DNA of 49,546 nt from VSJD01 sp041653875 (GTDB taxonomy: Bacteria > Verrucomicrobiota > Kiritimatiellia > JAAZAB01): contig JBAZEM010000021.1 of the NCBI GenBank assembly GCA_041653875.1, forward strand, positions 1-49,546. Direction: 5' to 3'. Of the stretch, positions 8,306-16,131 are shown piece by piece (position 1 is the stretch's first letter; each line of letters begins with the position of its first letter). The position numbers and the translations under genes are program-made. Below the pieces are notes generated by a model. The model did no database searches. It was not told where the DNA came from and was given only the letters and a program-made list of their open reading frames with translations.

Positions 8306-8306
8306 T

Positions 8307-9596
8307 TTAAAGTCTTGACCCGGGTTGCCCCGGCGCCAGGCAACGAACTCCGCCCATGTACGGCACGATGGCTTCCGGCAAATCAACGGCGCCATCGGCC
8401 GTCTGGCCGTTTTCCAGGATGGCGACCACGAGTCTGGCCAAGGCCACGCCGGAGCCATTCAAGGTGTGGACATAGTCCACTTTTTTTGTCTTGGTGCGGT
8501 AGCGGATCCCGGCGCGGCGCGCCTGGAACGACTCAAAATTACTGCAGGAAGATACTTCCAGCCACGCCTGCTGACCGGGCGCCCAAAGCTCGATATCGTA
8601 ACACTTGGCCGCCGCAAAACTGATATCCCCGGCGCAGAGCGACAGCACGCGATAGGTCAGGCCCAGGCGCCGGAGCACGTCCTCGGCGTTGGCCACCAGC
8701 GTTTCCAGTTCCTGGCAGGACGTTTCCGGTTCCACGAACTTCACCATCTCGACCTTGTCGAACTGGTGCACCCGGATAAGCCCGCGCGTTTCGCGCCCGG
8801 CCGACCCGGCCTCCCGCCGGAAACAGGGCGAATACGCCGTCAGGTATATCGGCAACGGACGCTCGATGATCTCCTCGCGGTAAATATTGGTCACCGGCAC
8901 CTCGGCTGTGGGAACAAGATAGAGGTCATCGGCGGGGATGTAATACATGTCCTCGGCCATCTTGGGCAACTGCCCCGTGCCGGTCATGGCGGCCGAATTA
9001 CAGACAAACGGCGTGGATACTTCCGTGTAACCGTGTTCCTTGACATGCAAGTCGAGCATGAACTGGACCAGCGCGCGTTCGAGCCGGGCGCCCAGTCCGA
9101 CGTACAACGGGAATCCGGCGCCGGTCATGCGGGCCGCGCGCCCGAAATCCAGAATACCCAGGTTCTCGCCCAGTTCCAGATGCGTCTTGGGTTTGAAAGC
9201 CAAAGTTTGCGGAACGCCGTGCATGCGCAGAACCTGGTTATCCGCCGCACTTTGACCGTCCGGCACACTTGCCTGCGGCGTGTTTGGGATCGTCAACAGC
9301 AGGGAATTCAATTCCCGGTCAACCTGCTGGACCTGGTCATCCAGGGCGGCAATTTGCCGGCCCATGTCCTTGACGGCGGCCTGCTTGGCGGCTGTGTCCT
9401 GGCCGGCCTTTTTTAATTTCCCGATCTCCTCCGAGGCCGTATTACGCCGGCGCTTGAGCGCTTCCACGTCCGTCACCAGGCGGCGGCGTTTTTGATCGGC
9501 TTGCACAAGAGCTTCCAGATGGTGCGCCGCGCCGCGCCGCGTCAAGGCCGCGCACACTTCGGCTTCGCGCTCACGGATAAGTTTGATATCGAGCAT
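8307..9596 (-). CDS. serS: Seryl-tRNA synthetase
   Basis: The enzyme charges tRNA-Ser with serine. The 429-residue product has the expected N-terminal tRNA-binding coiled coil (about 25-105), then the class II catalytic core. Motif 2 is FRREAGSAGRETRGLIRVHQ, with the TAEV serine-binding strand before it. Motif 3 is NGSGVALARLVVAILEN near the C-terminus. Length fits the family (about 420-430). The ATG at 9596 has GAAGG upstream. The C-terminal end lies a few bases from the AACATCC word hairpin. Likely transcribed with tilS downstream. Confidence 0.96.
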   Translation of the reverse strand: MLDIKLIREREAEVCAALTRRGAAHHLEALVQADQKRRRLVTDVEALKRRRNTASEEIGKLKKAGQDTAAKQAAVKDMGRQIAALDDQVQQVDRELNSLLLTIPNTPQASVPDGQSAADNQVLRMHGVPQTLAFKPKTHLELGENLGILDFGRAARMTGAGFPLYVGLGARLERALVQFMLDLHVKEHGYTEVSTPFVCNSAAMTGTGQLPKMAEDMYYIPADDLYLVPTAEVPVTNIYREEIIERPLPIYLTAYSPCFRREAGSAGRETRGLIRVHQFDKVEMVKFVEPETSCQELETLVANAEDVLRRLGLTYRVLSLCAGDISFAAAKCYDIELWAPGQQAWLEVSSCSNFESFQARRAGIRYRTKTKKVDYVHTLNGSGVALARLVVAILENGQTADGAVDLPEAIVPYMGGVRCLAPGQPGSRL

Positions 9597-9609
9597 GGGA
9601 GCACCTTCT

Positions 9610-9775
9610 CATGGAAGGAGTCAGTAGTCAGAAGACAGAATACAGAATTTAGAACGAAATGCCCATGCATATACCATCCAGAAGCCAGAATTCCGAATCC
9701 TGATTCCTTTTTCCGGCTCCTGGCATGGCTTTCCTCATTCTGAATTCTGACTCCTGAATTCTGGCTCCTTCCGAG
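9610..9775. repeat. CAGAATT/GACTCCT word hairpin (7-bp unit)
   Basis: The left arm (9615-9660) carries GTCAGTAGTCAGAAGACAG and similar units; the right arm (9734-9770) is its approximate complement, with units GAATTCT and GACTCCT. A smaller arm pair lies between them. It occupies the divergent gap between serS (minus) and the gene at 9877 (plus). Same word family as 19340-19525 and 20116-20182. Confidence 0.75.
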
Positions 9776-9876
9776 TAATTACAACATTTCGCTTGAAACG
9801 CGGGTCATAGTATGGCATTAAGGATTCCACTCTGCAAGCGTGGACCGTTTGGGGCGGCGGTTATGTCGGGGACCTT

Positions 9877-10470
9877 ATGAAAAACAAGAGCTATGAAACC
9901 AATCGCCCCGTCCATCTGGCGCGCCAGGACGCGTTTCTCGAAAAGGCCACGGAAGTTTTTCGCGCCTGCATAGCCGATGCGTCCTATAAACAGCGCGCCC
10001 AGCAGATCGACACCACGCTGGATTGCCTGCAATCCGCCGTGGAGCATGGCGCCCTGGCGGCCAACACCACGCACACGTCGCCGCTGGAGGCGCCGTTTCT
10101 GCTCTTTATCCACATGGTTTTGTTCGACCTCTACTCCGTCCGCGTGATCATGGAAAACGAACACGCCTTGAAAGACCGCCAGAGCCCGCTCTGGCAGTTC
10201 CTGCACCGCAACGGCAAGGCCAATGAAATCGTCAGTTTCGCGCGCGGCGGCGAACAGTTGCTCCAGGATGTGGCCCATCTTTTCGGCATGGTCGAGGCGC
10301 CGTTCCGCGATATCCGGAAAACACTGGCCGAGGGCATGAGCGCCGGCGACCGCGAACGCTATCAGCGGGCCTATGACAGTTTGAAACGCCACCTGCAGGC
10401 CAAGATCCGCCCGCGGCACTTCACTCCCGGCCAAATTTTTTGGACAACTCCTGAAACGAAGTATGGATGA
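9877..10470 (+). CDS. Conserved-looking protein of unknown function
   Basis: A 197-residue soluble protein, largely helical by composition and without signal peptide or membrane segment. I recognise no motif. Phrases such as FLLFIHMVLFDLYSVRVIME and ALKDRQSPLWQFLHRNGKAN look like genuine protein. It starts at ATG 9877 with only a weak GGGGA box upstream. Its 3' end overlaps the 3' end of mutL on the opposite strand by 50 bp, an unusually tight convergent arrangement. Confidence 0.6.
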   Translation: MKNKSYETNRPVHLARQDAFLEKATEVFRACIADASYKQRAQQIDTTLDCLQSAVEHGALAANTTHTSPLEAPFLLFIHMVLFDLYSVRVIMENEHALKDRQSPLWQFLHRNGKANEIVSFARGGEQLLQDVAHLFGMVEAPFRDIRKTLAEGMSAGDRERYQRAYDSLKRHLQAKIRPRHFTPGQIFWTTPETKYG

Positions 10471-12334
10471 GGGTCGGCCGCCCGTGCGGGCAAGTGTACG
10501 GCATTTCGGTTTTGGCCAGCTGCATCACCAGACTCTCGATTTCCTCGCGCGTCAGGACCGCATGGGCCTTGACAGCCGCCTTGCAGGCCGCCTGGGCAAC
10601 CTGTTCCTCCAAAAGACGATCGGCGCTCCGCCGCTCACCGGCTGTTTCCAGGATGGCCGCCATGTCCGTAAGCAAGATGCGGGAAATTGTGCCTTGAAAA
10701 CACAGCGGCAGGGCATCCACGACAAACGTGTCGCCGCCGAACTCGGCGATGCCGAATCCCATTTTCTTCAACAGGTCAAGATGACGGCGCACGCGCAGGG
10801 CGTCGCGGGGCGGCAGTTCCACCGTCTCGGGCATCAGCAAGCCCTGGCTTTCGATCCGGCCCTGGGTCACCTGCGCCATAAAGCGCTCATATAATACGCG
10901 CTCATGGGCGGCATGCGGATCCATGATCGCCAGTCCATCTTCCGTCTCCATCAACACATACAGCCCCCCGATCTGCCCCAGGATACGACACCAAGTCCAG
11001 GGCGCGGAGGCATTGTTGATTTCTGATTTCTGATTTTTGATTTCTGCCTTCTGATCGCTGACCTCTGATCGCTGACCTCTGACCCCTGACCCCTGACCTC
11101 CGGTCTGAGCGGCAAGCGGCGGCATGGGCCGGGAAGGATAGGGAAACCGGAACCCGCCCGAACCTGGTGTTCCGGTCGCAACCGGCGCCAGTTCTTTTAA
11201 CGGCGGGCGCCAGTCGCGCGGTGTATCGCCTGCCCGCAGGACTTCGTCCAGCGATGTAGGCGGGCGGTCGGGCCGGACCGGCTGCGGCACAAAGTCACTG
11301 ACCCCGTCGGGCGTCAAGGCCTGGCGCACGGCCGTCGTCACAGCATCGCGCACCGCGCCGGGATTGTAAAAACGAACCTCGCGCTTGGTCGGATGCACGT
11401 TGACATCCACCAGGGCGGGATCGAGTTCCAGAAACAAGAACACCACCGGATAGCGGTCCCGGGACAGCACGGCGCGATAGCCCTCCCGAATGGCGCCGCT
11501 GACGACCGGCGCGCCGGCCGGACGTCCATTAATGAAAATATATTGTTCCGCGCGGTCGGAACGGCTGACCGCCGGCAGGCCGACATGGCCGGTCACACGA
11601 ATATCGCCGACGGCATGGTTCACCGGCCGCAGGTCCGCCGGAGCTAAAAAGGAAAACAAATCCCGCCGGCGATCCTCGAAGGTCGCGCCCGGCGCCAGGC
11701 TGAAAACCGGCCGGCCATCCACCGTCAACTTCATGCCGACCGCGGGATGCGCTATGGCGTAGGTCATGAACACCTGCCGGAGATGCACCAGCTCCGTTTG
11801 CTCCGAGCGCAAAAACTTGCGCCGGGCCGGCACGTTGAAAAACAAGTGACGCACCTCCACGGACGTGCCGGGCGGACAGCCCGCATCGCGCACCTCCTGG
11901 ATTTTTCCGGCCGCCATGATGAGTTCCGTGCCCGTCAGATCGGCGGCGCGCCGCGTACAGAGCCGGAAGCGCGCCACCGAGGCAATCGCCGCCAAGGCCT
12001 CGCCGCGGAACCCCATGGTGGCAATCCGCTCCAGGTCATCCACGTCCCGGATTTTACTGGTGGCATGCCGCTCCACCGCCAGGAGCGCATCGTCCCGGTT
12101 CATGCCGAACCCATTGTCATCAACCCCCACAAGCGTGCGTCCGCCGCCGACGATGGCGACATCGACCTGGGTCGCGCCCGCGTCCAACGCATTTTCGACC
12201 AACTCCTTGAGCACGGAGGCCGGGCGCTCCACCACCTCGCCGGCGGCGATCTTGTTCGCCACGACGTCGGACAAAACATGTATGCAAGAAATTGAGTGAT
12301 TTAGCGATTCAGTGATTGAGCGATTTAAAGCCAT
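10421..12334 (-). CDS. mutL: DNA mismatch repair protein MutL (endonuclease-type)
   Basis: MutL couples MutS mismatch recognition to strand removal. The N-terminal GHKL ATPase is complete: KELVENALDAG (catalytic Glu44), VDDNGFGM, RHATSKI, GFRGEALAAIASV. The C-terminal part has MDPHAAHERVLYE, matching the metal-binding DQHAxxExxxxE motif except Pro for Gln, plus CPHGRPT near the end. This points to a nicking MutL as in bacteria lacking MutH. Two regions are written by repeats: residues 1-17 by RCTNAATC words, and a linker at about 411-439 by 7-bp words. Family members start just before IHVL, so the array supplies the start codon at 12334. It overlaps the convergent unknown gene by 50 bp. Confidence 0.94.
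   Translation of the reverse strand: MALNRSITESLNHSISCIHVLSDVVANKIAAGEVVERPASVLKELVENALDAGATQVDVAIVGGGRTLVGVDDNGFGMNRDDALLAVERHATSKIRDVDDLERIATMGFRGEALAAIASVARFRLCTRRAADLTGTELIMAAGKIQEVRDAGCPPGTSVEVRHLFFNVPARRKFLRSEQTELVHLRQVFMTYAIAHPAVGMKLTVDGRPVFSLAPGATFEDRRRDLFSFLAPADLRPVNHAVGDIRVTGHVGLPAVSRSDRAEQYIFINGRPAGAPVVSGAIREGYRAVLSRDRYPVVFLFLELDPALVDVNVHPTKREVRFYNPGAVRDAVTTAVRQALTPDGVSDFVPQPVRPDRPPTSLDEVLRAGDTPRDWRPPLKELAPVATGTPGSGGFRFPYPSRPMPPLAAQTGGQGSGVRGQRSEVSDQKAEIKNQKSEINNASAPWTWCRILGQIGGLYVLMETEDGLAIMDPHAAHERVLYERFMAQVTQGRIESQGLLMPETVELPPRDALRVRRHLDLLKKMGFGIAEFGGDTFVVDALPLCFQGTISRILLTDMAAILETAGERRSADRLLEEQVAQAACKAAVKAHAVLTREEIESLVMQLAKTEMPYTCPHGRPTLIHTSFQELSKKFGRE
11017..11102. repeat. GATTTCT/GACCTCT 7-bp word array in the mutL linker
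   Basis: About twelve tandem 7-bp units (GATTTCT, GATTTTT, GATCGCT, GACCTCT, GACCCCT) encode, on the minus strand, a hydrophilic segment with SEVSDQKAEIKNQKSEI. Seven is not a multiple of three, so only changes of three units keep the frame. Confidence 0.75.
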
Positions 12335-12560
12335 TAATCTTCCGCCTGTTCCAAGAAATTGAGTGATTTAGCGATTCAGTGATTGAGCGATTCAAAGCCA
12401 TTAATCTTCCGCCTGTTCCAAGAAATTGAGTGATTTAGCGATTCAGTGATTTAGCGATTCAGTGATTGAGCGATTCAAAGCCATTAATCTTCCGCCTGTT
12501 CCAAGAAATTGAGTGATTTAGCGATTCAGTGATTTAGCGATTCAGTGATTGAGCGATTGA
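12286..12560. repeat. mutL: Tandem copies of the mutL start cassette with 8-bp GATTNAGY words
   Basis: Copies lie at 12286-12352, 12353-12419, 12420-12502 and 12503-12560 (truncated). Each full copy, read on the minus strand, has a purine-rich GGCGGAAG box, ATGGCTTT and four or six RCTNAATC words. The third copy is exactly 16 bp (two words) longer than the second, the signature of unit-wise expansion. Only the innermost ATG (12334) is in frame with mutL; the ATGs at 12401 and 12484 are not. Confidence 0.85.
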
Positions 12561-12563
12561 AAA

Positions 12564-12740
12564 CGTTCTTGGTTCTTCGTTCGCAATTACTTCTGATTTG
12601 TAGCCGCGCCGGTAACGGCGTGGACTCGTCTGGCAAGGCCGCCGAGCGAGATCCCTCCGGCGGCCACGGCGTCACCGCCGCGGCTACATGAAACAGTTGC
12701 CGAAGGTTTTCATAAACGAAGAACGATGAACCGGGAACGC
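12564..12740. repeat. GAAGAAC word hairpin enclosing a GC-rich palindrome
   Basis: The outer arms are GTTCTTGGTTCTTCGTTCGC (12565-12584) and an ACGAAGAACGATGAACC-type complement (about 12716-12732). The inner element (12600-12690) pairs TAGCCGCGCCGGTAACGGCG with the GCCGCGGCTACA region. This fills the divergent gap between mutL and rmuC, so any promoters there are buried in repeats. Confidence 0.65.
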
Positions 12741-12771
12741 TTGCTTCATTTCGCGTTTTAGTTATGATTCT

Positions 12772-13872
12772 ATGGCAATGGACTATGTTATTCCAGCCTT
12801 AATCGTTATGGCGGCCCTGGGGCTGGCGGCCTGGTGGATTCGGCATGCCCTCCTGGCGGCCCTGCGCCGGGATACCGCCACGCAGGCGCTCCTGCTTCTG
12901 CAAAATCAGATGCAGGCGGGACTCGCCCAAACGACCCAGCAAGCCGAGGGTTTGCAAAAACACCTGCGCGAGGAACTGCGTCTGTTGCACGAGCAGGTGG
13001 CGCGGGCGCTGACAGACGCCAATCGCACGCTGGGCGACCGGCTGGACAATACCGCCAAGGTCATTGGCGATATTCGCGGGCAACTCGGCCAGATGGACGA
13101 GGCTTCCAAGCGCATTTTCGACGTCGGCCGGAACATCGCCGAACTTCAAGAGACCCTGCAGGCGCCCAAATTGCGCGGGGGCTTCGGGGAATACCTGTTG
13201 ACCGAACTGCTGGCCCAGGTCCTGCCCGAGCAGAGCTATGCGCTCCAGCACAAGTTCAAGGGCGGCGAAACCGTGGATGCCGTCATCAAGCTCAGCCTGG
13301 GGCTGGCGGCCATCGACGCCAAATTCCCGCTCGAGAATTTCAAGCGCAGCGTCAACTCCGCCGACGAAGCGGAGCGCGCGGCGGCCGGCAAACAGTTTGT
13401 GCGCGACGTCAAGAAGCACATCGACGACATCGCCAAAAAATATATCCGCACCGACGAAGGCACACTGGACTTCGCCATGATGTATATTCCCGCCGAGAAC
13501 GTCTATTACGCCATCATTGTGCGCAACGAGGACGGCGACGAGGACGCGCTCTTCCAGTATGCGCTCAAGCGGCGGGTCATCCCCGTCTCGCCCAACTCCT
13601 TTTTCGCCTATCTCCAGACCATCCTGCTGGGCCTGCGCGGCCTGCGCGTGGAGGAAAGCGCGCGGGAGATCATGGACAACCTGGCGCGCCTGAAAAAAGA
13701 ATTGGACAGTTTCACGGATGATTTCCGCGTCATCGGCCAGCATCTGGGCAACGCCCAAAAGCGCTATGAGGAAGCCGACAAACGCTTGGGCCGCGTGGAA
13801 GTCAAGATCGAGCAGATGAGCGGATTTTCCAAGGCTGTCGAAGGTGAAGTCGCCGCCGCCGGATCAAGTTAG
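12772..13872 (+). CDS. rmuC: DNA recombination protein RmuC
   Basis: A 366-residue member of the RmuC family, implicated in limiting inversions at short inverted repeats. It has an N-terminal membrane anchor (about 5-27), a coiled coil (about 40-130) and the RmuC domain with LRGGFGEYLLTELLAQVLP, VDAVIKL, IDAKFPLENFKR and YIPAENVYYAII. The start may be at 12772 or 12778 (MAMDYV); no strong ribosome binding site is visible. Its stop codon lies inside an AAGTTAGGCC palindrome (13866-13892). Given the density of short inverted repeats here, an RmuC next to mutL is suggestive, though not proof of a link. Confidence 0.9.
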   Translation: MAMDYVIPALIVMAALGLAAWWIRHALLAALRRDTATQALLLLQNQMQAGLAQTTQQAEGLQKHLREELRLLHEQVARALTDANRTLGDRLDNTAKVIGDIRGQLGQMDEASKRIFDVGRNIAELQETLQAPKLRGGFGEYLLTELLAQVLPEQSYALQHKFKGGETVDAVIKLSLGLAAIDAKFPLENFKRSVNSADEAERAAAGKQFVRDVKKHIDDIAKKYIRTDEGTLDFAMMYIPAENVYYAIIVRNEDGDEDALFQYALKRRVIPVSPNSFFAYLQTILLGLRGLRVEESAREIMDNLARLKKELDSFTDDFRVIGQHLGNAQKRYEEADKRLGRVEVKIEQMSGFSKAVEGEVAAAGSS

Positions 13873-13892
13873 GCCCGGATGCGGGGCGACTT
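13866..13892. repeat. AAGTTAGGCC...GGGGCGACTT palindrome
   Basis: A short hairpin containing both the rmuC stop codon (TAG) and the predicted start codon of the permease gene (ATG at 13879, in the loop). Relatives lie at 6984-7004 inside tilS and at 47109-47134. Confidence 0.55.
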
Positions 13893-14712
13893 CACAGAGC
13901 ACGGAAAGATGTTGGCCACGAACATGACATTCAGCGGGACAATCGGTCAACACGCCATCACCCGAATGCGGGAGACTGCGCGGCTGTTTGCCGTGCTGGG
14001 AAGCATCCTCGCGCAAGCGGCCCGGCCGCAAAACTGGCCGCGCACCACGCGCGCGGTGTTCGCGCGCCAAATCCTGTTCACGGGCGTCGAGGCCTTGCGC
14101 TTTGTGTCGCTGGTGGCTTTTTTGACCGGCATCTCGGTCGTCGTACAGGCCCAGGTCTGGCTGAGCAAAGCCGGCCAGTCCGAAATGCTCGGTCCCGTGC
14201 TGGTGGCGGTCATCCTCCGCGAGGTTGCCCCGCTTTTGGTCAACTTCATCGTCATCGGGCGCAGCGGCACGGCCATCGCCGTCGAACTGGCCAACATGAA
14301 AGTGTTCGGCGAGATCAGGGTGCTGGAGGCCCAGGGTTTGGATGCCCTGCTTTACCTGGCTATCCCGCGGGCGCTGGGCATGGCCGTCTCCATTTTTTGC
14401 CTGACCATCTGGTTCACTATCGTCGCGTTTGTCAGCGGGTACGCCTTTGGCGTTCTTTTTGGCGCCGGCGCCAGCGACCCGGCGATTTTCATGAATACCG
14501 TCCTGAAAGGACTGCACCCGGCGGACGTCTGTAACCTGCTGGCCAAGACCTTCGTTCCCGGCCTGTTCACGGCGGGCATTTGCATCATGGAGGGCCTCAG
14601 CGCGCGCTATTCCATCACGGAGGTGCCGCAGGCCGCCACGCGCGCGGTCGTGCGCTCCATCGCGGCGCTTTTCATTATTTCGGCGATCGTTTCCGTGCTG
14701 ACGTATATCTGA
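13879..14712 (+). CDS. mlaE: MlaE-type ABC transporter permease
   Basis: MlaE is the inner-membrane permease of the Mla phospholipid transport complex. The 277-residue product has the family layout: an amphipathic N-terminus, then five or so membrane segments from about residue 75. Characteristic strings are LREVAPLLVNFIVIGRSGTA and IAVELANMKV. Its neighbours are an ABC ATPase-like gene, an MCE-domain gene and a lipoprotein gene, which supports the assignment. The true start is uncertain: ATG 13879 sits in a hairpin 6 bp after rmuC, and later in-frame ATGs exist at 13909 and 13924. Confidence 0.88.
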   Translation: MRGDFTEHGKMLATNMTFSGTIGQHAITRMRETARLFAVLGSILAQAARPQNWPRTTRAVFARQILFTGVEALRFVSLVAFLTGISVVVQAQVWLSKAGQSEMLGPVLVAVILREVAPLLVNFIVIGRSGTAIAVELANMKVFGEIRVLEAQGLDALLYLAIPRALGMAVSIFCLTIWFTIVAFVSGYAFGVLFGAGASDPAIFMNTVLKGLHPADVCNLLAKTFVPGLFTAGICIMEGLSARYSITEVPQAATRAVVRSIAALFIISAIVSVLTYI

Positions 14713-14725
14713 TTCGGATTAAAGA

Positions 14726-14792
14726 GTTCCTGGTTCTTTGTTCATCGTTCTTCGTTTCGGATCAACGAAGAACCAAGAACGAAGAACATTCT
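14726..14792. repeat. GTTCTTN/GAAGAAC word hairpin inside the mla operon
   Basis: GTTCCTGGTTCTTTGTTCAT and further 7-bp units are followed after a short loop by AACGAAGAACCAAGAACG. It separates the mlaE stop (14712) from the ATPase start (14807) and would form a stable mRNA stem. Same words as 12564-12740. Confidence 0.8.
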
Positions 14793-14806
14793 TGAAACTG
14801 ATTAGC

Positions 14807-15520
14807 ATGAACCCAAACGCTCCCATCCTGGAATTTGCGGACGTGACGATCGCGGCGGCGGCGCGGGAACACGCCGGCCTGAGCCATGCCGGCATGCGTT
14901 TACTGCCGGGCGCCCTGAGCCTGGTTCAGCTGGAACCGGGCCATGAACAATCGCCGTTGGCCGACCTGGCCGCGGGATTGCTTGATCCCGAGGAAGGCCG
15001 CGTTTTGTTTCAAGGCGAGGCATGGAGCGCCATGTCCCCAGCACAGGTGTTACAGCGGCGCGCGCAGATTGGCCGGGTCTTCGACGGCCACGGCTGGGTC
15101 AGCAATTTGAACGTGAACGAAAACGTGACCCTGGCCCAACGGCACCATACCCGGCGGCCGGACACTGAAATCCTGGCGGAGGCCGAGGCGCTGGCGCGCG
15201 CCTTCGGCCTGGACGAATTGCCCAAGATCCGGCCGGCCCTGGTGGCGCCCCGGGATTTACGGCGCGCCGAATGGATCCGGGGCTTCCTCGGATGCCCCCT
15301 GCTGATCCTGCTTGAGCGTCCCATGCAGGACGTGCCGTTAGAACACTTGCCGCGCCTGCTCGGCGCTGTGCAGGAAGCCTGCGCGCGAAAGGCGGCCGTG
15401 CTGTGGCTGACCGACAAGGATCAGGTCTGGCAGAATCCGAACTTACGCGGCGCCATGCGTTGCGCCATGCGCGGGCAAACCTTGAGAACCGCGGCGGCCC
15501 CCGTGCGCGCCGGAAACTAA
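14807..15520 (+). CDS. MlaF-like ABC ATPase with degenerate nucleotide site
   Basis: Position in the operon and collinearity over 237 residues mark this as the MlaF counterpart. GLLDPEEGRVLFQGE, RRAQIGRVFDGHGW and NLNVNENVTLAQR align with the ABC ATPase fold. The catalytic motifs are lost. The Walker A region reads LEPGHEQSP instead of GxxGxGKST, with no lysine. The LSGG signature is replaced by APRDLRRAEW. Walker B is LLILLERP, and the switch histidine region reads LWLTDKD. It probably cannot hydrolyse ATP by itself. The start at 14807 is chosen because the longer frame only translates the word hairpin. It is either a structural pseudo-ATPase or a decaying gene. Confidence 0.7.
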   Translation: MNPNAPILEFADVTIAAAAREHAGLSHAGMRLLPGALSLVQLEPGHEQSPLADLAAGLLDPEEGRVLFQGEAWSAMSPAQVLQRRAQIGRVFDGHGWVSNLNVNENVTLAQRHHTRRPDTEILAEAEALARAFGLDELPKIRPALVAPRDLRRAEWIRGFLGCPLLILLERPMQDVPLEHLPRLLGAVQEACARKAAVLWLTDKDQVWQNPNLRGAMRCAMRGQTLRTAAAPVRAGN

Positions 15521-15562
15521 GATTACATGTTAAGAACACACCTATCAAAGCAAGAAAAGATT

Positions 15563-15590
15563 AACTACGAAACACGCGAAAGGCGCGAAA
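15563..15590. repeat. Left inverted repeat of GxxExxR unit 1
   Basis: A 28-bp arm beginning AACTACGAAACACGCG and ending GGCGCGAAA. It ends directly before the ATG of the nuclease gene. It pairs with 15997-16024 at 27 of 28 positions. Confidence 0.9.
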
Positions 15591-15986
15591 ATGGGGACAG
15601 AGATTCTGTTCAGGGAGGAAAGCTACCGGATAATAGGCGCCTGTTTCGAGGTCTACACGGAAAAGGGAAACGGGTTTCTGGAGGATGTTTATCAGGAATG
15701 TCTTGCCATCGAGTTCGCCGATCAGGGAATCGCGTTCGTTGAGCAATTAAAACTGCAACTGAAATACAAGGGACACGCCCTTCGACAAACCTACGCGCCT
15801 GATTTTTTGTGTTTTGACGAGATCATCGTTGAAATCAAGGCGGTGAAAAACCTGATAGACGAACACCGCGCCCAGATTATCAACTATCTGAAGGCAACCA
15901 ACAAACAACTGGGTTTATTGGTCAACTTCGGACATTATCCAAAAATAGAGCATGAAAGGTTTATCAATCAATTTCCCCGTGCTTAA
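15591..15986 (+). CDS. GxxExxR-family PD-(D/E)XK nuclease-like protein, copy 1
   Basis: A 131-residue protein of the GxxExxR family, small proteins with the PD-(D/E)XK nuclease fold. Visible motifs are GNGFLEDVYQECLAIEF (Glu31), then APDFLCFDEIIVEIK giving the active-site Asp71, Glu81 and Lys83, and AQIINYLKAT with the conserved Gln and Tyr. All catalytic residues are intact. It stands between the ATPase-like and MCE genes of an Mla operon and has no sensible link with lipid transport. It is flanked on both sides by a 28-bp inverted repeat, and the ATG follows the left arm directly. No experimental role is established for the family as far as I know. Confidence 0.85.
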   Translation: MGTEILFREESYRIIGACFEVYTEKGNGFLEDVYQECLAIEFADQGIAFVEQLKLQLKYKGHALRQTYAPDFLCFDEIIVEIKAVKNLIDEHRAQIINYLKATNKQLGLLVNFGHYPKIEHERFINQFPRA

Positions 15987-15996
15987 CAAAAGAATA

Positions 15997-16024
15997 TTTC
16001 GCGCCTTTTGCGTGTTTCGTAGTT
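15997..16024. repeat. Right inverted repeat of GxxExxR unit 1
   Basis: A 28-bp arm beginning TTTCGCGCCTTTTGCG and ending TTTCGTAGTT. It starts 11 bp after the stop codon of copy 1. Confidence 0.9.
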
Positions 16025-16103
16025 GAAAAATCTTTGGGTTGCGGTCAAAGGCTGCGTTTGGAGGAATAATTTAAGAACACACCTATCAAAGCAAGAAAAG
16101 ATT

Positions 16104-16131
16104 AACTACGAAACACGCGAAAGGCGCGAAA
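16104..16131. repeat. Left inverted repeat of GxxExxR unit 2
   Basis: Identical to 15563-15590 and again directly abutting the ATG of the nuclease gene. Confidence 0.9.

Noticed and set aside
15527..15742. Frames overlapping the starts of the GxxExxR genes (also at 16023-16283)
   Set aside because: Out-of-frame shadows that appear identically in both units because the DNA is duplicated.
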